Shown here: positions 1 through 10,546 of the stretch, in pieces
How positions within the stretch are numbered: position 1 is the first letter of the stretch
Layout of the letters: each line of letters opens with the position of its first letter
NCBI GenBank assembly: GCA_963920665.1
Contig: OY987272.1
Coordinates: 18,481,001 to 18,545,000 of the forward strand
Reading direction: 5' to 3'
Origin: Straminergon stramineum
Taxonomy: Eukaryota; Streptophyta; Bryopsida; Hypnales; Calliergonaceae
DNA: 64,000 nt
Notes under the pieces: generated by a model
Database searches by the model: none
The model's input: the letters and a program-made list of their open reading frames with translations, nothing else
What the model was told of the DNA's origin: nothing
Made by a program: the position numbers and the translations under genes

Positions 1-2851
1 GATCCATGTAGATGACCTCCTCAAGCTTGGGATTGAGAAAAGCCGTCTTGACGTCCATTTGGTGCATCTCCAAGTCCATGGCTGCCCCTAGAGCCACAAT
101 GCACCTAATGGTGCTAAACTTAGCAACGGGGGCAAAGGTCTCATTGAAGTCCACCCCCTCCACTTGGGAGAACCCCTTGGCAACCAGCCTTGCCTTGTAC
201 CTCACAATGTGCCCCAAAGCATCCCTCTTGGTGGAGAAAACCCACTTGCAACCCACACTTGACCTCTTGGGAGGGAGGGCAGCAAGTTCCCATGTGCCCT
301 TGGCAATGAGGGCCTTGTACTCCTCTTGCATGGCCAACTCCCACTTGCTTGCATCCTCACAACGCAACACCTCCCCAAGTGTGGATGGATCTCCAAGGAA
401 AGCCACATTGGCTTGTTCTTCATGTTGTGGGGGAAGAATGTGATTCAGCCACCAATCTCCAAGCGGCTTGCGGGTCCTAGTTGGATAACGAGGCTCCTCT
501 TGCTCTTCCAAGGGCTAATCATGCTCTTGCACCTTGGGTGAAGTGCTTGGAGAAGGGGCAGCTGGTTTCTTCACCTTCGGTGTGGCCACCTTCTTCTTGG
601 GCTCCACCAAGTCTCCATCTTCCTCCTCTTCCTCTCCTTCCTCTTCCATGTCCACTCTTGGAGTTGTGCCCACCATTTGGGCTGGTCCTCCACTACTCCC
701 ACTTGGGCTCATCTCCAAGAGCTTGGGATCAGCTCCTTCCTCCTCCAAGAAGGTCACATCACGACACTTGATGATGGCCTTGGTCTCCACACACATCAGC
801 CTATAAGCCTTGGTTCCCTCACAATAGCCAAGGAAGAGACACTTGGTGCCCTTGGCATCCAACTTGGTCCTCTTGGCACTTGGCACCAAGGCATAGGCAA
901 TGCACCCAAAGGTGCGCATGTGGGACACATGAGGTCTGATTCCACTCCAAGCTTCTTGGGGGGTCTTGCTTGTCAAAGCTTGTGTAGGGCACCGGTTCCT
1001 TGTATACACCGCATTGGACACGGCCTCCCCCCAAAGCTCATACTTCAGCCCTTGGCCATGAATCATGGACCTAGCCATCTCCACAATGGTTCGATTGGCA
1101 TGCTCCGCTACGCCATTTTGTTGAGGAGTGTAAGGTGCTGATGTGTGGTGCTCAATGCCATGAGCCTTCAAGAAGGCCTCAAAGGCCTTGGACACATACT
1201 CTCCTCCATTATCCGATCGCAGCACCTTCACCTTGCAATCAGATTGGGCCTCCACAAGGGCCTTCCAAGTCTCAAAACGCCCAAACACCTCACTCTTGCA
1301 CTTCAGCATGTACACCCAAATCTTGCGTGAGAAATCATCAATGAAAGTCACAAAATACCTTGCTCCTCCTATGGATGGTGTCTTCATTGGCCCACACACA
1401 TCTGAATGGACAAGCTCCAAGGGCTTGCTGGCCCTTGTGGCCCCATCCTTGGGGAAGGGCTGCCTTGCTTGTTTCCCCTCTATGCACCCCTTGCACACCA
1501 ACGAACTCCAATCATGCTTGCAAGAAGAGAGGTTCAGCCCCTTCACAATGTGTTGGAGGCTCTTCATGCTCTTCACATTCAAGTGCCCAAGCCTCCTATG
1601 CCAAAGCCCCACAAGGTCTTCATGAGCTGATCCTTGGGCCACACAAGCCATGGAAGTGCCATTCACCTTGGTGAAGTGAAGGTGGTACAAATTGCCCTCA
1701 CGGGGGGCTGATGCAATCAAAACACCACTAGGAGACCTCACCACACACCCCACCATGTTGAAGTGCACCTTCAAACCTCCCAAAGACAATTGGCTCACCG
1801 AAATCAGATTTGCATGCAACTTAGGGACATGGAGGGCCTTTTGGATCTGAATCCTCTTGGTCTTCCCCTCCACTTGCACCTCCACAAGAATCTCCCCCAT
1901 GCCAAGGGCCTCCACCATGCCATTGTCTCCCAAATGAATCCTCTTCCCCACAATGGGCTGATAGGTGTGGAAGGCATCTCTATGGCTGGTCATGTGTTGA
2001 GTGGCCCCCGAATCCACAATCCAAGTGAACATGTTGGCCTTCTCCCCTCCTCCATAGGTGGCAAAGGCAAAGTCCTCTTCATCCTCCACTTGGCAAGCTT
2101 GGTGTGCACTCCCCTTGTCTTTGGCTTGGCTGCCCTTGCAATGCTTGGCAATGTGGCCTGATTTGCCACAATTGAAGCACGTCCTTGTCTCCTTGAACGC
2201 CTTGGTGTTGCCTCCCTTGCCATGTCTTGACACAAGGGCTGATCCCTCCCCTTGGGCCTCATTTTCCTTTCGCTTGGTCATCTCATGCATCAAGCGTGCC
2301 GTCACAAACTCCATGGTCAGCTCCTTGGTGGGTCTTGTCTCCAAGGCGGTGATGAGGTACTCATAGGAGGGTGGCAAACTCTCCAACAAGGTCATCACCA
2401 CATCTCCATCCGTGACGGGGGCCTCCAAGCAAGCAAGCTGATCCGCAAGGGCCTTGATCTTGTTGACATGATCCAAGATGTCATCCTCCTCTTGCATCTT
2501 CATGGTGAAGAACTTCCGCCTTAGAAAGAGAATGTTGGAGAGGCTCTTGGTCTCATGGATGTTGCAAAGGGTGGTCCATGCTTGGGCTGGTCCTTTGCAA
2601 TGGCGGATGTGAGCAATTTGCCGGTCCACAAGATTGATGGCAATGAGAGCAAAGGCCTTCTTCTCCTTCCTCTCAAACGCCTTCTTGGTCTTCAAATCAG
2701 CATCTTCACTTGGAGGCTCCTCACTCCCATCCACCACCTCCCACAAATCCTTCTCCGCAAGAATCATCTCCATCTTGAACTTCCACATCCCAAAATTCTC
2801 CCCATTGAACTTGTCAATGATGCGGACGCCCTCTCCTCCACTTGAGGCCAT
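1..2851 (-). pseudogene. Copia family-1 gag-pol, partial, one nonsense codon
   Basis: This is the gag-pol polyprotein of a Ty1/copia retrotransposon. In order it has the UBN2-type gag region, a CCHC zinc knuckle (Cys-Phe-Asn-Cys...His...Cys), a protease with Asp-Ser-Gly-Ala-Thr, a GAG-pre-integrase domain, an integrase with the copia DDE pattern, and the first part of reverse transcriptase. The ATG at 2851 matches the start of the intact copy at 18454. A TAG at 515-517 interrupts the acidic linker between integrase and reverse transcriptase. The intact copy has CAG there, so this is one C-to-T change. Downstream of the stop the frame stays open to base 1. The C-terminal reverse transcriptase and RNase H lie outside the window. 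Confidence 0.93.
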
Positions 2852-3896
2852 GTTGAATCAGCTCCCACTTGTTGGCAGCACCCACAAGGTCTCCAATCTG
2901 AATTCAGCCCTCAAACACTCCCTTGGGGCGAAGTGGGCTGAAATGGGACCAATCAGCCCTCACAAGCACCTTGCAACCCTAAGAACGCCACACCACTCCT
3001 CACAAGCATAAGACTTCCTCTCCACACCAAATCAGATCCTAATGAAGCTCACAACCACCACATGCTCGTCATGGGCTGGTGCTACTTCAAAAACCCAAGG
3101 AAATTCACAATTCTCCTCCCAAATTGGATACTCCACACTCCAAAGATCACAAGAACTTCTAATCAGCCCTAGATTGGAGCTCCCACTCACAATGTGCACC
3201 TCATGGACCACAATGGGCTCAACCAGCCCTACTTGGCTCACCTAGTCACTCAAGAACCCCAATTGGGTGTCACTCTCTCTCAATGACACAAATCAGCCCT
3301 CTTGAGTTCACAATGTCCACTATTAGGTCTCACACACTCACAAGGGCACAAATCAGCCCTTTGGCTTCACAAAGTCCTCTACTTGGTCTCACACACTCAC
3401 AAGGGCTCAAATCAGCCCTCTTTGGATCACAATTTCGTCTCACTCACTCACAAGGGCACCACTCAGCCCTCAATGCATGGAAACGCCTAATGCAACCCAC
3501 AAATGCTCCCAAGCCTCACCAAGGACTCTCACAAGATTGCAATTGCCAAAATGACAATCACCAATGTACCCAAGTGCACAATCAGCCCCAATGGGCTGCC
3601 AATGTACACTTGCAAGCACAAACTCAAACAAGGAGCATGAAACCAGCCCTAATTAGGTCTGATTTCAATCATGAGCAATCTCACACTCAAAAAATGAACT
3701 CCCAACCTCACAAATCAGCCCACATAAAGCTCAAAACAAAAGATGGAATTCAAAGACTTTTTTCTTTGTTTTTGAAAACTTTACTCACACCATATGGTTT
3801 GTAGGTGACCAAGAGCCCAAATTCAGTATGCTCCTCCAAGCTCCAAGAACTTCTCCAAATGACTTGAATTTCTCCCTCATGTGCAACGCCAAGTGC

Positions 3897-3910
3897 GTGG
3901 GCCCATAACC
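3897..3910 (-). other. Primer-binding site of E1 (half initiator tRNA-Met type)
   Basis: On the minus strand this reads GGTTATGGGCCCAC directly after the LTR. It is complementary to the anticodon arm of plant initiator tRNA-Met, not to its 3' CCA end. Drosophila copia has the same arrangement and is primed by a tRNA half. Confidence 0.85.
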
Positions 3911-4044
3911 TCTTTAGTTTTGAATGGAGAAAGGCTTTACTTAGATGGTGGAAGATACCAAGGCCCATGTGTGGGCTGAACATAAGCTAAAAGCCTTTCA
4001 CTAGTTATCCACAAACCATGTGGGATAACTAGCAACCTTGGGCT
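3911..4044 (-). repeat. Family-1 LTR fragment (5' LTR of E1)
   Basis: About 134 bp of the 245-bp family-1 LTR, read leftward. Its end next to the primer site has drifted from the family TCAATA. It stops abruptly at 4044, where a plus-strand LTR starts. Confidence 0.85.
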
Positions 4045-4414
4045 TGTTGTAGATCATGTACATAATCGTGTAGATAGTGTACATTCAGCCCTAGGAGTAG
4101 GATTAGACTCTTAGTTAGACTTAGAGTCTATTGGGTGTTGCTTGTAGTCAAAGGCGGCCTAGGTTGCTAGTTATCCACATGGTTTGTGGATAACTAGTGA
4201 AAGGCTTTTAGCTTATGTTCAGCCCACACATGGGCCTTGGTATCTTCCACCATCTAAGTAAAGCCTTTCTCCATTCAAAACTTAAGAGGTTATGGGCCCA
4301 CGCACTTGGCGTTGCACATGAGGGAGAAATTCAAGTCATTTGGAGAAGTTCTTGGAGCTTGGAGGAGCATACTGAATTTGGGCTCTTGGTCACCTACAAA
4401 CCATATGGTGTGAG
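4045..4414 (+). mobile_element. Family-1 LTR (4045-4287) plus primer site and leader, cut by gap
   Basis: A full plus-strand family-1 LTR of 243 bp begins TGTTGTAGATC, the TGTTGTAG variant also seen at 62758. It is followed by the primer site GGTTATGGGCCCAC at 4288 and the first ~125 bp of leader, then runs into the N gap. It is the 5' end of an element whose body is not resolved. Confidence 0.85.
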
Positions 4415-4614
4415 NNNNNNNNNNNNNNNNNNNNNNNNNNNNNNNNNNNNNNNNNNNNNNNNNNNNNNNNNNNNNNNNNNNNNNNNNNNNNNNNNNNNNN
4501 NNNNNNNNNNNNNNNNNNNNNNNNNNNNNNNNNNNNNNNNNNNNNNNNNNNNNNNNNNNNNNNNNNNNNNNNNNNNNNNNNNNNNNNNNNNNNNNNNNNN
4601 NNNNNNNNNNNNNN
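4415..4614. other. Assembly gap (200 N)
   Basis: There are exactly 200 Ns, which suggests a placeholder length. Both flanks are family-1 leader sequence in opposite orientations, the kind of inverted repeat that breaks assemblies, so the true length and content are unknown. Confidence 1.
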
Positions 4615-4906
4615 TTGAATTTCTCCCTCATGTGCAACGCCAAGTGCGTGGGCCCATAACCTATTGAGTTTTGAATGGAGAAAGGCTTTACTTAAATGGT
4701 AGAAGATACCAAGGCCCATGAATGGGTTAAACATAAGCTAAAAGCCTTTCACTAGTTATCCACAAACCATGTGGGATAACTAGCAACCTTGGGCTGCCTT
4801 TGACTACAAGCAACACCCAATAGACTCTAAGTCTAACTAAGAGTCTAATCCTACTCCTAGGGCTGAATGTACACTATCTACACGATTATGTACATGATCT
4901 TCAACA
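4615..4906 (-). mobile_element. Inverted family-1 leader fragment, primer site and LTR (4662-4906)
   Basis: Minus-strand leader (4615-4647), primer site (about 4648-4661) and a complete 245-bp LTR (4662-4906). The LTR abuts plus-strand reverse-transcriptase sequence at 4907 without a linker, as expected if a minus-strand element inserted into a plus-strand one and lost its other end. Confidence 0.85.
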
Positions 4907-6035
4907 CTTCCAAAGAGGAAATGCTGATCACTCTTTGTACACCATGCAAAGTAGTGAGCATTTGGTGATTGTGATTCTCTATGTGGATGATCTGATCCTC
5001 CTTGCAAGTGACATGACCAAGATGCTTGAGGTGAAGGCTATGCTTCACAAGGAGTATGAGATGACGGATCTTGGAGAGTTGAGGTATTGCCTTGGAGTGG
5101 AGTTCAAGAGGGATAGGGCTGCCCGCACCATCACAATGAGCCAACACAAGTACCTTGAGGAGATCTTGAAGAGGTTCAACATGGAGGAGTGCAAAGCCAT
5201 AGGTACACCCCTTGACACTCATGAGAAGTTGCCCAAGCTCACAGATGCTGATTTTGAGGAGGTGAAGGCTGAAATGCAAGGTGTGCCTTACAAGGCAGCG
5301 GTTGGTTGTTTGATGTATGCCATGGTGGCTACAAGGCCTCATTTGGCCTTCCCGGTGAGTGTTGTGAGTCAACACATGTCCAAGTATGGCCCTAAGCATT
5401 GGGCTGCGGTCAAGAGGGTGATGAGGTACCTTCAAGGCACACTTGGCTTGGAGTTGCAACTAGGAGGTGCTGAAGTGAGTTTGCATGGGTATTGTGATGC
5501 GGATTGGGCGGGTGATGAGGGGGATCGAAGATCCACCACCGGCTATGTGTTTATGCTTGGAGTGGGTGCCATTTCATGGAATTCCAAGAGGCAGCCCACC
5601 ATAGCTCTTTCTACAACGGAGGCGGAGTACATGGCCATGAGCCATTGCACCAAGGAGGCCATTTGGCTAAGGCAACTCTTGGCTGATGTTGGCCTTGTGC
5701 AAGGGGGGAGCACACAAATTTTGTGTGACAACCAAGGTGCCATTGCTTTGGCCAAGAATCCCACCCACCACTCTCGGACCAAGCACATTGATGTGCAACA
5801 CCATTTCATTCGTGAAAGAGTGGAGGCTGAGGTGATTGAGCTCAAGTATGTGCCTACTCAATCTATGGTTGCTGATGTGCAGACCAAGGCTCTTGGGAAG
5901 CCCCAACACCTTACCTTGATTGAGAAGATGGGCCTTCGTGCCTTTGACCACTCTCAAAGTGGGAGTGTTGAAGATCATGTACATAATCGTGTAGATAGTG
6001 TACATTCAGCCCTAGGAGTAGGATTAGACTCTTAG
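4907..6035 (+). pseudogene. Copia family-1 pol 3' fragment (reverse transcriptase end and RNase H)
   Basis: This open fragment of the family-1 polyprotein starts at the residues just before the catalytic Tyr-Val-Asp-Asp loop of reverse transcriptase and runs to the natural stop, with RNase H motifs Tyr-Cys-Asp-Ala-Asp-Trp and Thr-Glu-Ala-Glu-Tyr intact. Its 5' boundary is the junction with the inverted LTR, equivalent to position 21431 of the intact copy. It has private changes, for example Pro-His instead of Pro-Asp in the Thr-Arg-Pro-Asp-Leu-Ala motif and Gln for Leu near the C-terminus. The last 23 codons lie in the 3' LTR, as in the intact copy. It has no promoter or start of its own. Confidence 0.92.
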
Positions 6036-6166
6036 TTAGACTTAGAGTCTATTGGGTGTTGCTTGTAGTCAAAGGCAGCCCAAGGTTGGTAGTTATCCCA
6101 CATGGTTTGTGGATAACTAGTGAAAGGCTTTATGCTTATGTTCAGCCCACACATGGGCCTTGGTAT
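5966..6166 (+). repeat. Family-1 3' LTR, truncated
   Basis: It begins TGTTGAAGATC immediately after the polypurine tract and is cut after 201 bp by the start of a second LTR in the same orientation. Confidence 0.9.
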
Positions 6167-6411
6167 TGTTGAAGATCATGTACATAATCGTGTAGATAGT
6201 GTACATTCAGCCCTAGGAGTAGGATTAGACTCTTAGTTAGACTTAGAGTCTATTGGGTGTTGCTTGTAGTCAAAGGCAGCCTAAGGTTGCTAGTTATCCC
6301 ACATGGTTTGTGGATAACTAGTGAAAGGCTTTATGCTTATGTTCAGCCCATACATGGGCCTTGGTATCTTCTACCATCTAAGTAAAGCCTTTCTCCATTC
6401 AAAACTCAATA
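6167..6411 (+). repeat. Family-1 LTR, complete, in tandem with the previous one
   Basis: A 245-bp LTR from TGTTGAAG to CTCAATA. The missing 44 bp of the first LTR do not reappear after it, so this is not a simple solo LTR inserted into an LTR. Unequal exchange or a deletion fits better. Confidence 0.88.
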
Positions 6412-7139
6412 ATGTAGACGTCCCTACGGGCATATTCATGGCCAAATCCTGTACACGCAATGTTTTCCGCAATACACGAAAAATTACTAGTGCTTCACAT
6501 GGTAGAGAATTCAAGTTTCCGCATGCATGAATTCATTAAAAGTTCACCACTTTCAGTCTGTGATACCAGAAAGTTCATACTGCCAACTTTGTCTTCCTCT
6601 AACAATTACAACCAATGGTAGGTATGCATGTCTATTGTTTTAGGCACGAAAGATTGCCATAGTGGACTCAATTGTGAGCTATAGGAATGATCATGTATAT
6701 GTCTTGAAGCTATAGCCCAATCCTATTCCCTCAAACCCAAGTGCCCATCTTCATTCAAGCTATTAAAGTGTCCACAAAGAACAAAGCAACTAAGTGTCCA
6801 ACAATAACCATGCACTTTTCTAGTCATGGTTTATAAGTCCTACATGGTGGTAACCCTTTTCTATGGATGGAATCCTACTAATGCTAATGTCAAATGGAAC
6901 ATCATATCCAAGGAGTGGACACGATCTGGGACAAAGAAATGTGCGGCAAGACGTCTTCTGTGACATTCTAGCAAACATAATAGTATAGTAACCATGCAAA
7001 TGTGGTCCACTATAAACCATTTCCCACGTGTCCCACAAGGAAGGTAGTATACAAGGACAACTTGTTCTATGACTTCAGACTTTTAAATCCTATCGTTCAT
7101 CCACAACTATAGCATCGAGCATTCACATGAATTTGTCAA
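6412..7139. other. Unique AT-rich sequence, no gene seen
   Basis: The sequence leaves the transposon nest sharply at 6412. All frames are closed within short distances and no repeat or motif is recognised. Confidence 0.5.
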
Positions 7140-7145
7140 GTGCTT

Positions 7146-7520
7146 ATGAAGATGGTAGTGCTGTCGGAATTAGCCAAAGAAGCTAGGATTGTGTCTTCTG
7201 TAGAGAATTTTGTAAAGTCGTACACTATGGATGTTGACATCTCCAAAGCAGCAGTGACCTTCATGAATTTTGTTTCGCAATGCATAGGAGGCGTAGTAGA
7301 ACCTTTGTCCAAGAAGCGGAGATTGTCTACAAGAGCGGAAGGCGGTCTCCAGCAGAGCTCAAGATTGCAACGTAGTGACACGCCTATGAAGCCGCCACCT
7401 ACAATTGAGGTCTTGGATGATGGAGAAACAAATGCTCTTCAGGTGATCTCCTCCGTCGATCTACTTTGCAGTAGCTTCATAGGCAGTGTATCGGTCAATC
7501 GATGTAGTGACGAAGGCTGA
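7146..7520 (+). CDS. Hypothetical ORF, ~124 aa
   Basis: This small ORF is not recognised. It starts at ATG 7146 and contains a basic stretch (Lys-Lys-Arg-Arg) and a Ser/Thr-rich middle. It overlaps a minus-strand ORF at its 3' end. No partner genes or promoter are evident, and it may be chance or part of a decayed gene. Confidence 0.2.
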   Translation: MKMVVLSELAKEARIVSSVENFVKSYTMDVDISKAAVTFMNFVSQCIGGVVEPLSKKRRLSTRAEGGLQQSSRLQRSDTPMKPPPTIEVLDDGETNALQVISSVDLLCSSFIGSVSVNRCSDEG

Positions 7521-7950
7521 ATTTCATATCGACAGGATTTGGCAGAGGCACTGCTACTATAGTGTGCACCACCCTCGCCGTGTAGAGACCCGCACGATCA
7601 TAGGCCTGGGAAGCGGCTGTAGGTCCTCTAGTGGCTATAGGTCTAGGGCTTTGTATTGAAGACGAGTACAACAGTATTGCATGTCCGCTGTCTTTTGCCT
7701 CCTGTTTTCTACGACACCACGCAGTTGCCAATTTTGAGTTGAGCTTTGCTAGCAGTGCTCTCTGAGGCGTGCACTTGTTGAAATTGTTGTGGTGACGAGG
7801 ATTTTTGGCATTGTACGTAACATTGAACTCAATTGTAATCGCAGTATCATTGTATAGGTGGGGGAATGGGGGATTGTTTGAAGCCAACATCATTGAGGTT
7901 GAAATCTGGCCCATTGAAGTCACAAGTGGGCCAATTAGCTTGTGTGACAT
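7495..7950 (-). CDS. Hypothetical ORF, 151 aa
   Basis: This unrecognised minus-strand ORF starts at ATG 7950. Further short minus-strand ORFs lie just upstream (to about 8234), and a TTAAATAG sequence near 8240 could be a weak TATA element. Together they could be exons of one small leftward gene, but no splice pair was found that joins them convincingly. Confidence 0.25.
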   Translation of the reverse strand: MSHKLIGPLVTSMGQISTSMMLASNNPPFPHLYNDTAITIEFNVTYNAKNPRHHNNFNKCTPQRALLAKLNSKLATAWCRRKQEAKDSGHAILLYSSSIQSPRPIATRGPTAASQAYDRAGLYTARVVHTIVAVPLPNPVDMKFSLRHYID

Positions 7951-8240
7951 GATCGTCCACTACAAAGCTCAGTAATGGACGGTGTGTGGTCTCTAGAAGT
8001 GGTGGAGCAATCACGAAATCAATGCATTTCATTACTGTTTCGTCATCATCGTTGTTTGCAATCATCAGAGGTTGTAATGGCTTTGTGCCCATTTGTGAAC
8101 ACAGGAAGAGTGTGAGGTTTTTGTGTCATGGCCCAATCCCATAGTGAAGATGCCTCGACCGCGAGACAGGGGCAAGCGGAAGCATTAGAGACAAAAGCAA
8201 CCTTGAAGAGGGCCTCCATAGTTTGACAGAGCAAGGCTAT

Positions 8241-8699
8241 TTAAGGGAGGCTAGGGTGGCTAGTGTTGTACAGGATTGCTGACAGATTAGTGTCGCCATC
8301 TCAAGTGGTTTTCTGAAGGTAAGTATGTTTTAGCTTAGAGTAAATACGCTTATTCTAATGGCATTGTGAACTCCACTGACATGGTTTGTGTCTGGTTGTA
8401 GCATTAGTTTATTTAGACTGGAAGTTTTTTAAGTCTTTCTAATTAAAAGGTACTATTGAGGACCAATGTATACCCGGATGACTTGGTGATTGGGCCATGG
8501 AGGACGAGAAGTATTGAAGGATGTCACAATTTTGATTGTGCTTTGTGACATGTTTGCATCAATTTTTCAGATTCTTTATCACTACAGCATTGTTTTACCA
8601 AGCTCATAGAAAATTGTGTGCATTATCTTCTACATAAACCAAAATGCAATGCTTGAATAAGTAGACTTTTGTGACACATTATAATTGTGATTTTTATTA
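8241..8699. other. AT-rich unique sequence, no gene seen
   Basis: All six frames are interrupted and no motif is recognised. Confidence 0.5.
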
Positions 8700-9180
8700 C
8701 TAAAAATATCATGCTCTTAATTCCAAAGTATATAGAGTCTTCTACAGAATTGCAAAATTGACGATATGAGAAAAAACATTATAAAGTGTTGTTTGGAAGA
8801 ATCTTTTGGAATTGACATACAAATAAAATTTGTAGATTATGAGTTTTAGATTCCCTCCACATGGTTAGATTCACCAATGCCATCACTAATATCTTTTTAT
8901 AAATTAAAAAAGGAAAACTTCAAAATTCATTCAAAATTCAATTGCAAGTTGAATATTATCATTTTTTTGAGTAAAATATATTGGAATGGATTCCAAATAA
9001 GGCTCTCTTCACATGGTGATTTTTTGAAACTTTTATGTTCTAAAAATCTATGACCTCATTTTGGCAAATCCAATTTTGAACTAGAGTCAATGTAATTTTG
9101 GCATGGTCAACTACTTGACATACTTGCACCTTTGTAATTTTAGAAAAACATGTACTCTAATAACCCCAAATCCAACTGTT
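8700..9180 (+). repeat. Unclassified diverged repeat, copy 1
   Basis: This AT-rich, non-coding stretch shares ordered similarity with about 35400-35890. Shared landmarks are an AAATTTGTAGA block, ACCTCATTTTGG, TTTTGACTTGGTCAAC-like and ACATACTTGCAC blocks, all in the same order and orientation. The two copies are strongly diverged and I cannot assign them to a transposon class. Confidence 0.6.
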
Positions 9181-10546
9181 AGATAGGACAATAACTTGAT
9201 AAAGTATCTCCACAAATTACGATGACTTTCATCCAAACAATAATGAGGATGAAACTTAAGTTTCAATCTATTTGTTATCTGGAAAGTGGATGTTGGAGCC
9301 CTTAGGGTTAATGTTGGTGGAAAGTTCTCACATTAGAATGTGTGATCCTACTTGTGTTATAGTGACCTTCAAATTGAGATGCAAGCATTTCCTCATTCTA
9401 TTTTATAGTAACCAAGACTTTTTTTTCATAACTATATGTGATGTGCTTGCTAGGAGTGGGATGGCCAAGGCGGATGGTATTTTTGAAATTACACATTCTG
9501 GAATGGTTCGAATGCCTATGAGTCACTACATCTCTACAACAAAAAAAAAGCATATAAATACAAGAATAGAGCTTTTCCATCATGTCAGGACTAGTGCTTT
9601 GAGACTCAGTTGGGTGGGCTTAGTAGCTGAAGGTGATTACATCAGTATTTCTTCATGTATATGGTGAGAATTACCCACCCCAAGGGCAGTGTACATTTGG
9701 GCTACAACTGAGTGACTCAAAGATTTGAGAGTTGGTTGAGTTTGTAAGATTTCAAGTTAATTAAAGATGGACAGCCAAATGAGGATAGCACATTGGTTGT
9801 AGACTTCACAGTTTGCTACCACTTCAACCCTGTCTTCTCAACAATTTTTCAATGTGGTTATTTGGGTGTCTACATATGAACAATGAGAATTCAATGAATC
9901 CCACCACATATGGATGTACCATACTACCAAGATACACAAATCTCTCAGGCCATGATATCATCTAAAGGAGAGCAAATAACAAGTGTTCTAAATGTGTTTT
10001 GACATTGCCTTAATTGTGGTAGCTTCCATTACATAAATGAAAACTACTCAAATGTTGGTTACCTGCAGCTTAGATCAGGGAAATATAAGAATCAAGTGTT
10101 GTCATGTGCACTAGGTCCCAGAGAATTGTGAAAATAATGATCAATAATGTTTGCTTTTGTATGAACCACAGAGAGAAGAAGAATGTGAATTTTCTTGACA
10201 TGCACTACATGCCACCACACTGTTCAAGAGCTGATTGAAAGGAAAACTTTAATGGTCATTGATATTCGTTAAATTAGATTATTTGAGAGGGACAAGATGG
10301 AGGCATTCAAATCCATAGATAATTCAAAACTTGGACAGGCTGGTATAGAGTTTTAGGCTATAGATAAATCTCTCTCAAAATAAATCTCTCTCAAAATTTT
10401 ACCATTTTTTGGTAAGTATACCTTGTTCATTGAGAAAAGGAGAAAAGCAAAGTGATCAATTTCTCATGGGCAAATCTATAAGCATACTACAACCAAAAAA
10501 ACTACATTGCCCTTGTACTGGTTACTCCACATCACCACGTGTTCAT
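9181..10546. other. Intergenic, no supported gene
   Basis: A 131-aa plus-strand ORF near 9272-9667 has no recognisable features and atypical composition. The rest is AT-rich with many stops. Confidence 0.45.

Larger units (their letters stand above)
1..4044 (-). mobile_element. Truncated Ty1/copia family-1 element E1, minus strand
   Basis: This is the 5' part of a family-1 copia retrotransposon read leftward. In element order it has an LTR fragment (3911-4044), an initiator-tRNA-type primer site (3897-3910), an untranslated leader (2852-3896) and gag-pol from 2851 running off the left window edge inside reverse transcriptase. The LTR is cut at 4044, where another family-1 LTR in the opposite orientation begins. 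The polyprotein has a nonsense codon, so this copy cannot act autonomously. Confidence 0.93.

Noticed and set aside
9272..9667. 131-codon plus-strand ORF
   Set aside because: No recognisable motif, no splice or promoter context, and its frame is no better than chance in this AT-rich stretch.
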